DNA of 64,000 nt from Dipylidium caninum (GCA_017562135.1 QEYB01000991.1:310001-374000); one strand, 5' to 3'; positions 12,601 to 25,216 are shown, numbered from the stretch's first letter. Notes: a model not told the origin generated them from the sequence alone. A program made the numbers and translations.

Positions 12601-15600
12601 CGATTCGCATTGCTTCTTCCGTTCAGTTACACCGCAGTCCGCGTGATAACAGGTCGCTTCCACACAGGAAGTCTTCGATGCCCGCGACAACTCCATTGAT
12701 AGACGCCCAACAGACCTCCTGTGGAAAGGCAAGCGGACGCACTACCGCCAACCTTCGTGGAAAGGCTCTTTTAAAGGGCCGACAATCACCATGTTTAATA
12801 ACGCCGACTCATATTACTTGGGGTAAACACGGGTGTTGAGATCTCACTGCGGCAGAAGATGACGCTTCGGATGGATGAATTATTTAACCTAGCTAAGGAG
12901 GGCGGACAGAACATGTTGTAGGTGCTATAAAACGTCTACTACACTTGCAACGGAAATCGGGTATGGAGGTTACTTTATGTTTTCGTGGCGTAAAATTGGG
13001 CGGAAATACAAAAAAAGACTCCAGACAGTGTGGCTGTAGAATAATTCCATTTCAATCAATGTGGGCTAAAGTAGATTCTGCAAATAAAGGTCGAACTGCA
13101 TTTCGACGAGAGATGAAAATGTGCTCCTGCGCAGCACGTCATTCTCTCCTTCATCTCTTCTCCGGTGTAGTCCTCCTTTTCGACCGGTAGCTCTGCGAGG
13201 GAGGGTAGGCAGAGGGTAAACATTTCTCCGGTCGACTTGACCTGGCCGTTGGCCGTTCACACTCACCTTCAAGAGCTGTGGGTTCTCGCCGGTGACTTTA
13301 AACGGGGAAGCAAACTAATCTGTACCAAGCAAATGTTCACTTTTGCCCGGACTTGTCACCATCCTCTGACCACCTTCCCTTTAACCCAACCAGAGGTGAA
13401 GCATTTCAAAGGACTGGCCGGCGGCCATCCGACCGCAGTGAGGGTGTGTGGAGGCATGCCGGAGTGTGCGGTATGAGTGAGGATCTGTGAATTTAGACCA
13501 GATAAGGAGGAGAGACAAATGCGAAAGGAGGAATAAATTATGAGGAAAGAAGGACTAAGGCGAACGGATGGAGGGGCACGGTGGGCCATCTTGTTTTCAA
13601 AAACATCCTTTGTTATAGTTTCGCGCACGCACGAAACTAACTGGAATGTCGTATTGGACGTTGAAAAATTCTGTTCTCTGATTAAGCATCCTCCCAACAT
13701 GTTTTTGTAGGTTTCGCTTTTGGTCATATTTAATTCATTTGCACTTCCATCTTAGTGTTTCCACGGACTTTGAGACAGCCGTGCTGTATTAAATCAGACT
13801 TTCACTTGGCAGTAGAATGACGTGAGTTGTTAATTCTCTTCTTCTCCTTTGACACATGTATTGCCGCCTTGGAGTGTAAATTAAAGGGTTTTTCAAGCAG
13901 CGTCTATCGCTTCAACTGCGACTGATCTCTTTGCTCCCATTTTCTGCGAAAGTAGCGCAAAACGGTAACGAAGCAGTTAATAATCCAAGTCACCGAGAAT
14001 GCGGCTTAATTTATCTGACAAGTCAATTCTTTTGTTTTTTTTTCTCCCAAACACTTGAGCTGATTTGTAAATGGCATGCTGGTTCAAGATGTCTTCAACC
14101 TCGACACTTTCCAGAATTCAACTTGACGACATGGATACTCCGTCTTGTTTGCCAATGGCGTGGTGAATGCACTTAGACTTATGCAAACTTTGATTTTATT
14201 CTCCTGACATTAGACACCAGAATTGCAGATGTCAGAATGTCAGTGTTAAATCGTCTTCTTCACCTATTTGCTGCAGCGTCTTCTGTAACAGATAAGTGAG
14301 CGTTTACGGAGTTTGCGGCGGTAAAGTACTAAGGGTTTTGAGCTCACTTGGTTGATATGATATTGAAATGGGATGAAAATATTCTTCCCCTACACTGCAT
14401 AAATCCTCATCTTAAAACCTCATATGTTAAAGTGCAGTGAATGCGTTAATCTTCGCCCATGACTGGAGCGCCTTCCGCAGCTCTGGCAGATGAGGGGAGG
14501 CGAAGGGGACTGTACTTCGCGAAAAACCACATTTGCTGTGTCCACACAGTGATGAGGACTTCGTCAAGTCACCTTCTCTCTTCAGCGGCATTGCACAAGT
14601 ATTCATGTCTCCGTGAACCCACAACTCCGAGTGCGAGGTTTGGCATCTGGCGGTTGAGTTTCCACCCTTCCTGATGTACACATTCTCAACGCCTGTTTTT
14701 TAGAAAGGCAGTCACTTTTTGTGGCGGATTTTCGTGCCAGTGTTCTCGTTGGCTTGAGAAGTCCATCAAGTCATTAATTAAACATATGCGAATGATTCAG
14801 CATTCCTCGCCAGGATATGCCTTCTCTAACTGCCGACGGGGAGCCGATGTACGCCCTTCGCAACAGCACCACCATCGAATGCTGTCCGTGCGACTTCTCA
14901 CTAACCTGACCGAAAATTTGCCCACCCCGTAGGCATCTTTGCAGCTGGCCGTAATAGTTCCCATGCCTTCGTAATAGGACGAGAGATGGGAGACTGAGTG
15001 GCGTACCCATCGAAAACATCTGCATTCTCATTGTTGGCCACTCACACAGCCTTGATGCTGTGACTCCCGCGTTGTTGAGGTCATTCTCTTATCCTCTGGA
15101 TGCAATTACCAAATAGTTTAATAAATAACTCCTTAAAATGCGCTCTTTGTATGGAAGTTTGTTGCAGCAACAAGGAATGGTCAGCATCGAGTCCCTTTCA
15201 ACGTTGTTTTGGCACTTAGTACAATGTTTGTATCGCTTCCAGGGACGGATCCGGTCGAACAGGCACCTTTATTTGCATAAATGAGCTACTCGACGTGATT
15301 CGGAAGGACGAAATAGGCGCCAACATCCCACTGGCCCAGTACGCCTTGAAGGTGGCCACAGCACGACCGCGAATGATCAACAGCATGGAGCAGTACACCT
15401 TCATCTACACTGTCCTCGCCGAGTGGGTTCGATCCGGCGGGGAAACCAGTGTACCCCTTGGCAGCCTCCCGATCGTCCTGAGAGAGCTTCAGAAACCTCC
15501 CAAATCCGGCTACGCAATTGGTCATTGTGTCTCTAAGTACGAAGCCGAACTGACGGTACGTCCTGGAAAGTAGTGCTCCAATTTTTCTCGTCGTGAGCTG

Positions 15601-18600
15601 AATTTTTTAATTGTGATTCCCTTTTCATTTTTATCTCATCTATGCCTTGTTACTCATACACTGGGCATTCTGGAAGGGCTGAACATTAATGCCGCGCAAA
15701 CAAGCACCTCAACGGAGGGAAGCAGAGATCTGAACTGCCACTTTTTTGGTATATTAATTAACATTAGGGAAAGCAAGTCAACTCAACACAGGAACGTAGA
15801 TTATTAATGAGAGTCACATCATTCGCCTCCGTTGAATGCGAATATTGCAAACCCAAGCTCCGTAATGCGGCCAAAGACGAGTTCGATGTCGAGCAGCACT
15901 ATTCCTTCCTCTAATGACTTGGGAGAAGTGTGGGAACGAGAGTGTAGAAAATCCCCCGAGCACTGTTTCGTCTACTTAAGCTTCACTTCGCATTACCTTG
16001 AAAGCCCGCCGATTGTGAGCCGTTGAGTCTGTCTGCTCTAACTCAATGCATGCAGTCATGTCATATGACTGGAGTTCTTTGGTTCCTTCAGCTCAAAAAT
16101 ATGCTATTTTTAAATGGCACCTCAGGGTGGCCATGATCGTCTTCATGGCTTGTGATACTCTAGCTTCTAGGGTGTCAAAATGCACTCATTAATTGAAAAA
16201 ACTGCCCATGTCAACTGTTTGGTGGCTTTGGTTAAACATTTACCCGTTCAATTCGATGTTGAATGGGAGAGGCAAATTGAGCTCGTTTTCATGGGAGAAA
16301 AGAATAAGTGGAACAAAATGCCTTCTTTATAAGAAGCACAATTTCTATGGACTCCGAGACGTTTGCTAGTCCCAATTAGTCCTCTTTGAAGTATCAAGTT
16401 AGTCAAAAACCTGTCAATAAGAAGTCGAAGTAGACTCTTAAGAGGAGAACAGATGACAACCAGTTCTCGTAGTCTCTTGAAGAGAGTTCCGTTTGAACGT
16501 TTGGTGGAACTAGGTCGCCCCAAATGCATACGATTTCACAACGGTTTTAAAGAACGGTCAGAGTTTGGACGGCACTTTTGTGCATCACGAAGGCCTCGTG
16601 TGTTCTCAATGAGAGTCCTTCTCCATTGAACATACTTATCAGAGAAACTTTGTGGATTTTACTTTTCCATGGCACCTTGAGCCACAGCATCTCATTCCTC
16701 GCACACGACAATTCACCCTGCGTCTGTTGTTCACCTTACTTTACTGAAGTAAACCAACGGTCCGTGCAGGCGTTGTTGAAACAAATGAATGGGAAACCAA
16801 GAAGGCCAAAGGTTAATTCCTCGTTTTGCTCTCACCTTTACTTCGAAATTGTTTATCCGAGATCGTGAAGATAAGTGGTGATGACCACCACCAGAGCGAA
16901 CTGTGGTGGTCAGATGTCGGCAACTTTGGACGAGATAGGCTTATGCTCATATTAAGAAAGCGCCATTTTTCATGCTGCAACTAAATCTGCCACAAAGTCT
17001 TCTTTTTGCACACAGCTTGCTTATTTTCATTCACCGCCTTGGGGGCGGGTCAACGAGCTTGGAGGAGGAAATTGTCTGAATGCGTCTCAAAGGTTTGTTT
17101 TATTACACAAGAATACTATCCGCCCTAGAGAGCGCTATAATTTTAATGCCTCCATGGTTTTTTCCGTTCGGGAGTAGTTAAGAGACGCGGTTACGAGTCG
17201 CTTCAGCATTTTTACTGCAGTTCATCTCCACCCTTGAGGCTGTTGACTCGGCAAGCAAAAGCTTGAGAGTGGGGATCAAATTATTACTAGAGACTACTTG
17301 TAAGCGGGGCTTTCTACCTCCTTACAGCTTATAAACCGACTTGTCAAGCCTTTGACTGTGGGCGAATGCGCAGGAGGCCATCGCATAGAAAATCGCAGGA
17401 AAAGCAGAAACGTCCTCATCCAGCCTCGTGAGTTTCTCTTGTCCCGTTTTCCCCTCCGTCGCATATGTAAATTTGTAGAGAGGAATTATAATCCACGCGG
17501 TTGCAAGTCCCTCCATCTTATGTGACAGCCAATTCAACAATTCTCCTCTGTGTCAAAATGACAACTTCGGTTAATAGAGGTAGTGGGTTTTAATTTTCTC
17601 TCCCGTGCTGTTGAGTCGCATCCATTTAAGGTTGATTACAACCGAGGTGCTTCAGAGTTAATCTTTCTATTTGATCGTGGCCATTTGTCATTATTAGGAA
17701 CTCGGGAAAGAGTTGATTTCTGAATGCCACTTTCTATTCTTCTTATCCATGTCAAAAAACGTAGGTTGGATCTCTTCAGCTCCAGAGCTTCACCTCTTTT
17801 ATACTTCTATAGCCTAGCATTACCATCAGCAGGCAGCCAAACACGCCAGAGACTGCGAATGCATCTGTGTTCTTCTTCAAACTGACGAACTTTAAGTTAA
17901 AATGTCTATCTTACGAAAAAATGGGTGGGTCGCGGAATGTGGGACGGATCGGGCACATTGATACTTCTGCGCTAGGCGGCAGTCCAACCCTCACTGGGCT
18001 ACGCATCGAAAAAGCGTTAAGGGAAGCGTTTAATCTGCTCGTGGACACGAGGGGGAGGTGGGCCAGCGCAAGTAAAAAGTGTCGTTTGGGCAGAGACGTT
18101 CAATTCAAGTGCCCAAAAAAGTCGGGGAGGGTTGTCAACTTCACTAAAAATCCGCTCCATAGGATTGGTTACGGCAACAAAGGAGCTTTTCCTTCCGGAG
18201 GCGAGGCTCATCCTCCACGTAGCTGATTAGCACAGTCGAGGAAATAATTAGTCTTTCATCGCCAAGTGCTACTCCTTGTCCCTTCACCGCTATTTACACT
18301 GATTTTTCATAATTCGAAACCGGGATGACTTCATACTATCTGTCAGAGAATATGCTCTCGGCCACATGAGTTCCTGAGAAGTCCAACACTGTAAATGCCA
18401 TCGTCAAAATGTTGAAGACCTCTCCAAAAACTCCCAGCCACCCGATTTGTTTTCTTTATGTTCGAAACATCCGCAGTTAAATAACCAGTTAACAAGCTTC
18501 ATATCAACCAATCGGGTGGGGGCTCTCCCCCACCAATCCACACACTTCTAATCCTCGTGAAATCTCCTAGTGAAGAATGGAAAGATTTCGTCTCGCCCTC

Positions 18601-21600
18601 ACATCACACGATGGCGTTGGGCTCACCCACACATGCACAACTGGCGTGTGGAGGCGAAACGTTCAGTAAATGTCTTTTTTCACATATGCTTGACGCTAAT
18701 GACCAAAGTGCTAGCAGTCTGGAAGCGCGAGTGGAATGTTAGCTTATCATGCAATTCCCATGAGAGAGGCCGAACCTTTTAGTAAACTCTGCTCGGCAGC
18801 TTTCTATCCTCGATTGCGGCGTTTTCGCATGCACTTTAGCCCTGCGCTTTGACGAATCCCAGCTTTTAGGCTGGAACGGTGGGCAAGCTTTTGCCATGGG
18901 CCTTACTTTCCCGAATGGTTCCCTAGAGCCAGACAACTTTGATCAAATGCATCTCACCAGTGATGGTGGAATCTGTTCAGCGAGTTGATCATAAAATTTT
19001 TTTGGTGAAACCAGCTGAACGAGCCCGACCCTACCTCACAACTCAGGACAGTGGCGACGCGAGCGACTACATCAACGCTGTTTTCGTCGACGTGAGTCTT
19101 TTCGGCTTTATATTCAATATTCACCTTCCGCCTTGCAAGTGGGCATTCTGTTGGTGACAGTAAGGCGCATCGAAGTGCTCCTTACGTCTCAGGAATCATT
19201 TTACCATTTTTCACTCATGTGAGCCACAATAGCCTTCCCTTGGTAGACATTGAGCCTTTGCTCTAATATTACAAGGCGCGCTAAAAATGGACAAAACACC
19301 CTAATATATCTATAGTCGTATCGTCTTAGTTGTCTTTTTTTCAAAAGTAGACCCCCTGTTTGGACAAACTCTTCATCAAAATAAAAGCCCTACGATTTTC
19401 TTCTGTCCCCTTGCAGTTAGTAACAGTGTCCAGGGAAAAATTTTCCTTCATTTCCTGCCATAAACAATGACAAGGAGAAACCCAAACTGTTCACTCATCA
19501 CGAAAGTTTATAATGAATAAATTATCATTGGGTTCTCTTCATTTGTCATTTCTATTAAGGAATTACGCTTTGTAAGGTGAATAAATTAACTCATCGCAAT
19601 CATCATTACGAAAAGTTAGCTGGTGTGGAAGTCTGATAACAATTTTTTTCTTGTGTCGTTTAGGGGTATCGGGCGAAGAACCAGTATATCGTCACACAGT
19701 GGCCCCTCTCTTCCACTCTCAGCGACTTCTGGTGCCTGGTGGTAGACTTTCAGGTCTCTGCCATTGCATTGCTCAATTCTTATACGTTAGGTGACGTAAG
19801 TTCTCCGCTCCCTCTCTCCCCGTACCCTGCTAACGTTTGCGTTGCCAACGTCACCTTCCGATATAATCAGGGGATGACAAGCTGTCGCACCAGCTCACGC
19901 CGTGAGCTGAAGGCTTACTTGTAAACGCATGCAACTGAGCTGCTATGCCGCTAATCTCAACTGACTTCTCCATTTTTGGGCAAGTAAGTAGTCAACGGGG
20001 CAGAGGATAAAGCTTTGCAAGCCACCGAGTTCCCCTTCTTGCTTGACCTTCTTTGGGTGCCATGCTAACTCACCAACTGCGGCTAAATGCACGCACGGCC
20101 TAAGCAGAACGCAAAAACAGGCAAAGAGAACATGCCTCACCTTCAGAAAACACTCCAGGCTTAATATTTAGCTGATTGGGGTCTGAGACACGGTGTCACT
20201 CCTGCTTTGAGGAAGCTTAAGGAATGACCAAACTTTTCATTCAGTGTCACAAAATTTGGCAAAAATGATATTACAACCGCACTTGCTGGGCGAGACCGGT
20301 GGATAAGTGTCACTGGGATAAGAATATGGGTATGGTTTGAATGAGGTGGATCAAAATATAATTTGACATGATTTTTAAAGTAGAAGGAGGTAGGCGAGGC
20401 TGCACAACGAGGCTACCAGCGCAATGCGATCTTAAACCGCTTCGGCCGATAGGCATATTTTGCTCTTTCCTCATAAGTTACTCTCAACGCTTAATTTTCG
20501 GGATGAAAGAATAAAGTGAAAAAAAAACTCCACGAAATCAACCCTTTGCGGTTAGTCCACTTTGTATCCTCGCCCGCTGTCCGCTCCACCCTTTTCTCCC
20601 CTGAAAGCTTACTTGGGCGCCAAATTTTCTTCATTAAGCTTCAAATTGAACTTGAATACCTCCTGGTTTTGCCACGATCTTTAAATATGTTTCGTCGGTT
20701 TTTCACTTCTCTACCTTAAGTCAAAACTCCTCAAAGTGGATAAATATAAACACAATACACATGTTCGGTTATGAATTTGCACAATAAGTTTGTTTTTCTG
20801 TTGTTGCGTTTGTTGTCGTTTTGTTGCTTTTTTGTTCGTTAAAACAATGCCTTTCTTATCACCGAAGCGTCATAATTTTACACCTCACCACGATTCTCTC
20901 GCCTCTCGAGCTTGGCCGCGTTGTCCTCCGCTCCTGCCTGCAGATGAAGGCTCCCAATTAAGCCGCTCTTTTAACGTATTTTAGCAAAAGTTTCCCATTT
21001 TCTGGCCCACAATTAAGACGGCGAACCAATCAACCCGATTCGGTCCCATTGGGTTGGAGCTGCGCGAGGTTTATGAGGAGACCGAAGTTGCGCCCGGGGC
21101 TTTCCTACTCTCCATCAAAAAACGCGGCACATCAGCCTTTAATCCCGTATGTTGCGACGGTCAAAGTGAAAGTTAATGTTAGCATTTTAATCGCTCAATT
21201 AGCTCAGTGCCAATTCGTCTTGTTAAGATCAAATTGCAAAAATGCGTTTCTAACACACTTTGTCTTGCCCAGTTAAAAATGACCCAAAGTACACCAGGTG
21301 GAGCTTCTTGCAGGAAGATTTTCCTCCAGCAGGGAATCCCCTTCGTCTTGCCTTCCGTCGTCATTGCAGGGTCGGCGGGTCGCCTGTGAAGGCGTAACAA
21401 AGCCCATCAGTCCAGTGTTTTGATCTACACGTGACATTCCACGCATTTGACCGGCCACAGACGTGGTAGCAGGTCATGTCGCCAAGCATAAGTACAAAGT
21501 GAGAAGGACTGAACAATCTGAGTAAATAAATGCAGATTAACGAAAGAACATTAAGAATGGAGAATCGGAGCAGTGTTATATCTACGATTTCTTGATCCCA

Positions 21601-24600
21601 CTCTTCACATAATGACAATGGGACTTGCAAAAGTGGTTTCTGTGAGAGTAGTTGGCAGTAAACCTGAAGTATTACGATTTTTCCTCCGAATTTCTTCCCT
21701 CCGCCCTCCAGACCCATCCCGGAGGGCAGTGATGATCTTCACCGCCTGTCATCCATCAACCCGAGTAGTTCACTGGCCGGCGAGTGTTTGTTTAACGTGG
21801 AATTCAGTGAGCTTCGGCCGCCTCATTTAATCATTCGGAGAATCACCTTAAGTGTGAATTCTAATTCCATTGGTGTAAGTCTTTAGTTATCTGGAAAAAG
21901 CGGGGCATTTTGTACAACAAAAAGGGAGACGTTATGCTTCGCGTTCACCACCACTCTTCAATGGCCGTACTTAAAATTAATCTTGCTAAATGGATGGTTT
22001 ATCTTGCGGATTTATTTTGTTTCGTAATGCATCGCCTCATCCCATCTTTCTGTTGTGCTATTTTTCAGTTTGTGCCAAACCGTAACGATACAATCAGCAG
22101 AGATGTCATTCTCCTGAACACCAAAAAGTGGCCGATGACTTCGGCGGACGAAAAAGCTTGCGACATCATTGTTCAAATGGCCTACCTTGCCGGGGAATGG
22201 AACTCCATAACTGATGCCACCAGCCCCATCTTGGTTGTTAGCAGGTAGGTGGACGCCTTCACCTCCAACCTCTGTGCTTACTTAGTTCGAAGCAGGAGTT
22301 AAATTCGATGCCACCCTCACTCCATTTTTCTTCAACTCAGCATATCGTCTTTTCTCCACACTCAACAATGCCGCCATCATAACCCCGTGAATCTGAATGC
22401 CTCTTGAATACGATGCTTTGCCCACCCTCCTCACCGCCTCCCTCCTATTCAGCTCAACCTCCCACACTCTACTTCACCACTGCCTCCCTCACTCCACCCT
22501 TCTTCAACACTGCCCTTATGTGGAGAGTCCTTCCAGTTCTGGCCAACTTCTGACAATAGTTAAGTCCAGGTCAAATGATCCACTCGGCATTTAAACGAGA
22601 TTTGGAAAGACGAGGCCCCGAAGATTAGACAAATCCTTTCTTTGGTTGGATGCCTTGTTTAATTTATAAAGAAAGCGCAAGTTGTATTTATTCCTTCTTC
22701 CCCTTTTGTGTTTACCCACACCGGTGAGCAAAGTGACCCGCCAACCTCACCTCCTGCTAACTCGTTCCTTTCTTTGCCTTGAGTATTAAAAGTTTGAAGT
22801 GTGTGAAGGGGTTTTGATGTGTTCCTCTTAAACGGGGTTATGCATCTCGATTGACAGTGACGGGGTGTCGCGTGCCGGTGTCTTCTGTGCGATTAGCATC
22901 TGCATGGAGCGAATCTTGGCCCAATCCGAGGTGGACGTTTTTCGGGCAGTTGAAGTTGTCAAGCAGAACCGTCCTCAGCTTGTGACCGACTTGGTAAATC
23001 CTCATGAACTTGTTTGCCTTTTCGCTTGGTCTTTATCTTTTATGGAAGTTTGCACTTTGAGAGGAGGAGTTCCTTCCCATCGCACTCTCTGCCAAGGATC
23101 GGCTGAGTTTTACGTTAATTTCAACTTTGTCTAAAGTTATTGTAGGGGCTCACGGACTTTGGCGTGTACTCACTGGCAAGGGCCTTTACCCTACCTAAAA
23201 TAGTTGCTTCACTCGATTCTCTAATTTGTAATCCTGCCCTGCATTTTCTCATACTTCTTTTTGATGTCAATCACCCAGAAGGAAATGACCACCTATGAAT
23301 TCCTTTCCTGCTTTGTTGCATTAAGCATACCACACTATTCTGAACCTCTTTTGTCAAGTTTGATAGTTGCGTAATACACACAATTGGCAGAGGAAGTTGG
23401 TCGTGTGTTCACAGTCTAAAGTGGTCACAAATTCTTTCCCAAGCGTGGCGATTAGGCCTGGGAAAACTGAGTCGGTCAGAGGATTCAACTATTCAATTAA
23501 ACGGCAAATTGTACAGTCACAATGTAACTGTGTTCTGCCCAACATTAACTGTCCTACCATAAATTCTGCCTTCATGATGGGAACGCACTCTCCGGTGGGG
23601 ACAAATAATTTTGGAGATGCGGACATGCCAAGTGCAGCCTACACTGAGTACATCGCGACTGACTAATTCAGCTTAATTATGCATTTAGTCGTTGAGGAAG
23701 CGGGTTACGACACCACTGAGACGGCGCTTCACCTCGTGCATTAAAATGCCCAGTCTCGAGAGAAGAAAACCCTTTAAGAAAATTTGTCCTCTCCGTTTTT
23801 CTCCTCCTTTGAGACCCTTCTGTGAACATTTCTAAACTCTTCCTCCCTCTCGATTAAATTCACAGAATGAAGTAACAAGTTAATGAGAATTCACATTTCA
23901 CTTCTCATAAAGAAACTGTTTTAAATGACTCATTTAAAAGAGTAGCTTGTGAAAAGGGAAGTTTAGAGAACGAGGAGACAACAGTTCCAACAGTTCCATT
24001 GTGATTATTACAGAAAACATGGGAATCGTGTAGCGCTGGTTTAAGACGAACAACGTGATCTGTGTGACAAATTTACCTGTCCTTTTGCTTCTCAGATGGA
24101 GTACAAACAGTGCTACAATTGCACTTCCCGGATAGCCCAGCTACTCTCCACTCGGATCAAAGCTAATGAGGAGGAGAGGAGCAGAGATCCCATTGAAATA
24201 TTCGACGAACTCGACCGAAAACGCGCAGAAGGTGAATTTCGACCCGAGCTGATTGATACAACTGACCATATCGCGAAAGAGAGCGCAAAGGATGCCTCAG
24301 TAACTCCTTCCCCCGCATCAAAAAGAATGAAATTTCGATCTTATCCTCGTTCGTCATCTTCTTGTTCCTCTCACATCACTCCCCTTGATCTCCTTCCCAC
24401 TGATTCTCAAAGGCGGAAACTTCCCACCGTTTCCTCTAATCAAGTGTCCCGACGTCTTCCCCCGGTGAGCAAACTTCGGGAACGTCATATTTCAATTGCC
24501 GAAAGGAGACGAGTTCTCCAACCTCAACTCTCGATTCCTATCCTTCGCTCACACCGAATTCTACCCGGAGGGGGTGGAACAGTACGGCGTAAACTGCCTA

Positions 24601-24863
24601 CCCTCGACTCAATTATCGAGAATCCACTGGTTTGCGACCACCGCATTGTCGCCACGCCGAATCAGACCAAAAAGGTGCTTCCGAACATCGCCAAATGCGT
24701 TCCCTCTGATGGACTCTTTCCCAACTCCTTCCCGGCGGTTAGGTGCAACCAAGGTAGAATGGTTGGAGACAATCTCGTGGCTCCGCGACATCCCCTGATT
24801 AGAACGGAAACTGAAACCACGTATCTGACCTCCTCGCTGGGCGACTCGCATCAAGCGTCTTGA
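656..24863 (+). CDS. Receptor-type protein tyrosine phosphatase, cytoplasmic part, tandem PTP domains (5'-partial)
   Basis: Exons read as 656-749, 2343-2419, 3411-3545, 6195-6302, 9588-9742, 15243-15555, about 18927-19091, 19664-19795, 20985-21146, about 21725-21874, 22069-22244, 22858-22993 and 24096-24863. All junctions are GT-AG and in phase, giving about 857 residues. The product would be an intracellular signalling region of a receptor PTP, whose normal role is removal of phosphate from tyrosine. D1 (exons 1-6) shows the YINAS, YIATQGP, DFWRMIW, RYWP and HCSDGSGRTG motifs in order. D2 (exons 7-12) shows DYINA, YIVTQWP, DFW and FWP. The transmembrane segment and ectodomain must lie before the window. 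Both domains lack residues needed for catalysis, so it may be a pseudophosphatase. Family certainty is high. The subtype is unclear. The starts of exons 7 and 10 are the weakest parts of the model. Confidence 0.88.
2011..2042. repeat. Hexanucleotide repeat (AGCACG)n
   Basis: About five imperfect copies of a six-base unit (AGCACA then AGCACG) lie in the first PTP intron. It is a simple-sequence repeat with no evident function. Confidence 0.85.
9588..9742 (+). CDS. PTP D1 exon 5: WPD-loop region and catalytic Cys
   Basis: The exon follows a strong polypyrimidine acceptor (TTTTTCATTTAG) and ends at donor GTGAGT inside the Ser codon after HC. It encodes [18 protein letters not shown], then SKNGFP, and ends in GPIVVHCS. 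The position of DSWSKNGFP in the chain matches the xWPDxGVP loop of active PTPs. It joins the exon ending at 6302 (TIREFR) in phase 0. Confidence 0.9.
9743..15242 (+). other. Large PTP intron (5.5 kb), no feature seen
   Basis: This intron separates the catalytic Cys from the P-loop Arg. It holds scattered short open frames in all phases, including a GC-rich patch near 10040-10280, with no splice-phase support or recognisable motif. I see no nested gene or repeat. The other long PTP introns (3546-6194, 6303-9587, 15556-18926) are similarly featureless apart from the small items listed separately. Confidence 0.6.
15243..15555 (+). CDS. PTP D1 exon 6: P-loop Arg, Q-loop and linker to D2
   Basis: One base completes the Ser codon left by the previous exon, then [16 protein letters not shown] supplies the P-loop Arg and the following helix. 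The exon runs through [15 protein letters not shown] (Q-loop region) and a linker to YEAELT, ending in phase 0 at donor GTACGT. The next D2 exon near 18927 can follow directly, and lengths agree with the usual D1-D2 spacing, so no exon seems to be missing in the 3.4 kb intron. Confidence 0.9.
16882..16912. repeat. Small inverted repeat (10-bp arms)
   Basis: TGACCACCAC at 16882-16891 is matched by its exact reverse complement at 16903-16912 across an 11-nt loop. It lies in the PTP intron between D1 and D2. There is no T tract or gene end nearby, so it is probably incidental. Confidence 0.6.
18515..18534. repeat. Short GC-rich palindrome (8-bp arms, 4-nt loop)
   Basis: GGTGGGGG, loop CTCT, then CCCCCACC form a tight hairpin within the intron before the first D2 exon. 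No role is evident. Confidence 0.6.
18927..22993 (+). other. PTP domain D2 (six exons), lacks catalytic Cys and WPD Asp
   Basis: Exons: about 18927-19091 (DYINAVFVD), 19664-19795 ([17 protein letters not shown]), 20985-21146 (FPIFWP and FGPIGLEL), about 21725-21874, 22069-22244 and 22858-22993 ([22 protein letters not shown]). The P-loop reads [11 protein letters not shown]: Val codon 22237-22239 and Ser codon 22240-22242 replace the His-Cys pair. The WPD position reads WPM, with Met at 22135-22137. Membrane-distal D2 domains of receptor PTPs are often inactive and serve regulatory roles, so this is expected of the family. The acceptor for the fourth exon was chosen by phase (AG at 21723-21724); the better-looking AG at 21710-21711 would break the frame. 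Confidence 0.82.
24096..24863 (+). CDS. PTP C-terminal exon: end of D2 and long basic/Ser-rich tail
   Basis: The exon begins after CTTCTCAG with [17 protein letters not shown], the last D2 helix (usually EQYxFCY), and runs 255 codons to TGA at 24861-24863. The roughly 200-residue tail is rich in Ser, Arg and Pro and repeats a short motif of the form RRKLPT / RRLPP / RRKLPT / KKVLPN. I recognise no domain in it. The initial Met is an internal residue of the D2 domain and is not a start codon. Confidence 0.88.
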   Translation: MEYKQCYNCTSRIAQLLSTRIKANEEERSRDPIEIFDELDRKRAEGEFRPELIDTTDHIAKESAKDASVTPSPASKRMKFRSYPRSSSSCSSHITPLDLLPTDSQRRKLPTVSSNQVSRRLPPVSKLRERHISIAERRRVLQPQLSIPILRSHRILPGGGGTVRRKLPTLDSIIENPLVCDHRIVATPNQTKKVLPNIAKCVPSDGLFPNSFPAVRCNQGRMVGDNLVAPRHPLIRTETETTYLTSSLGDSHQAS

Positions 24864-25216
24864 TTACGACTCCTTTACCTCCCTCCATTTATTCTAACAC
24901 GTCAGTGTTCCATGAGAGATTGCGGATTTAGGTCTTTCAATGAGGGTATATGCAAGCAAGAGCACTTCCTGTAAGCCAAGCCAAGCCAGCCTAACTCAAC
25001 CCAACCCGAAGCAAGCCCGACTTATATTCACTCTGTCCCTCTCTTCTCCTGACGTCCAACCTATTTTTATAGATGTAGAGTGCATGAGAATGCTGAGATG
25101 CACGTGGCCCTCCGCATTCGTCTATCGCATAAAAAAGAAGAAGGAGGAAGAGAAGGAATGATGAAAAAGACAGTGACAATTGTTGTTCCATTATCAAACG
25201 ACCTATGCACCCACCT

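Larger units (their letters stand above)
656..15555 (+). other. PTP domain D1 (six exons), P-loop intact but other catalytic loops altered
   Basis: The six exons total 882 nt (294 residues), a normal length for one PTP domain plus linker. The P-loop is split by the intron 9743-15242: the catalytic Cys codon is 9738-9740, and HCSDGSGRTG is completed by the exon at 15243. In the WPD-loop position the sequence reads WSK (Trp codon 9639-9641, Lys codon 9645-9647), so the general-acid Asp is missing. The KNRY substrate-recognition motif reads QNQH in exon 1. The Q-loop reads MINS, with Asn at 15379-15381 where Gln is usual. Known PTP chemistry needs Cys, Arg and the WPD Asp, so weak or absent activity is inferred. 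Confidence 0.85.

Noticed and set aside
15789..15914. Possible extra D1-D2 linker exon ([17 protein letters not shown])
   Set aside because: The exon ending at 15555 joins the exon near 18927 directly with normal D1-D2 spacing, and this segment has no good donor.
21712..21724. AG at 21710-21711 as acceptor of the fourth D2 exon
   Set aside because: It has the better pyrimidine tract, but would shift the frame relative to the exon ending at 21146; the AG at 21723-21724 keeps phase 0.
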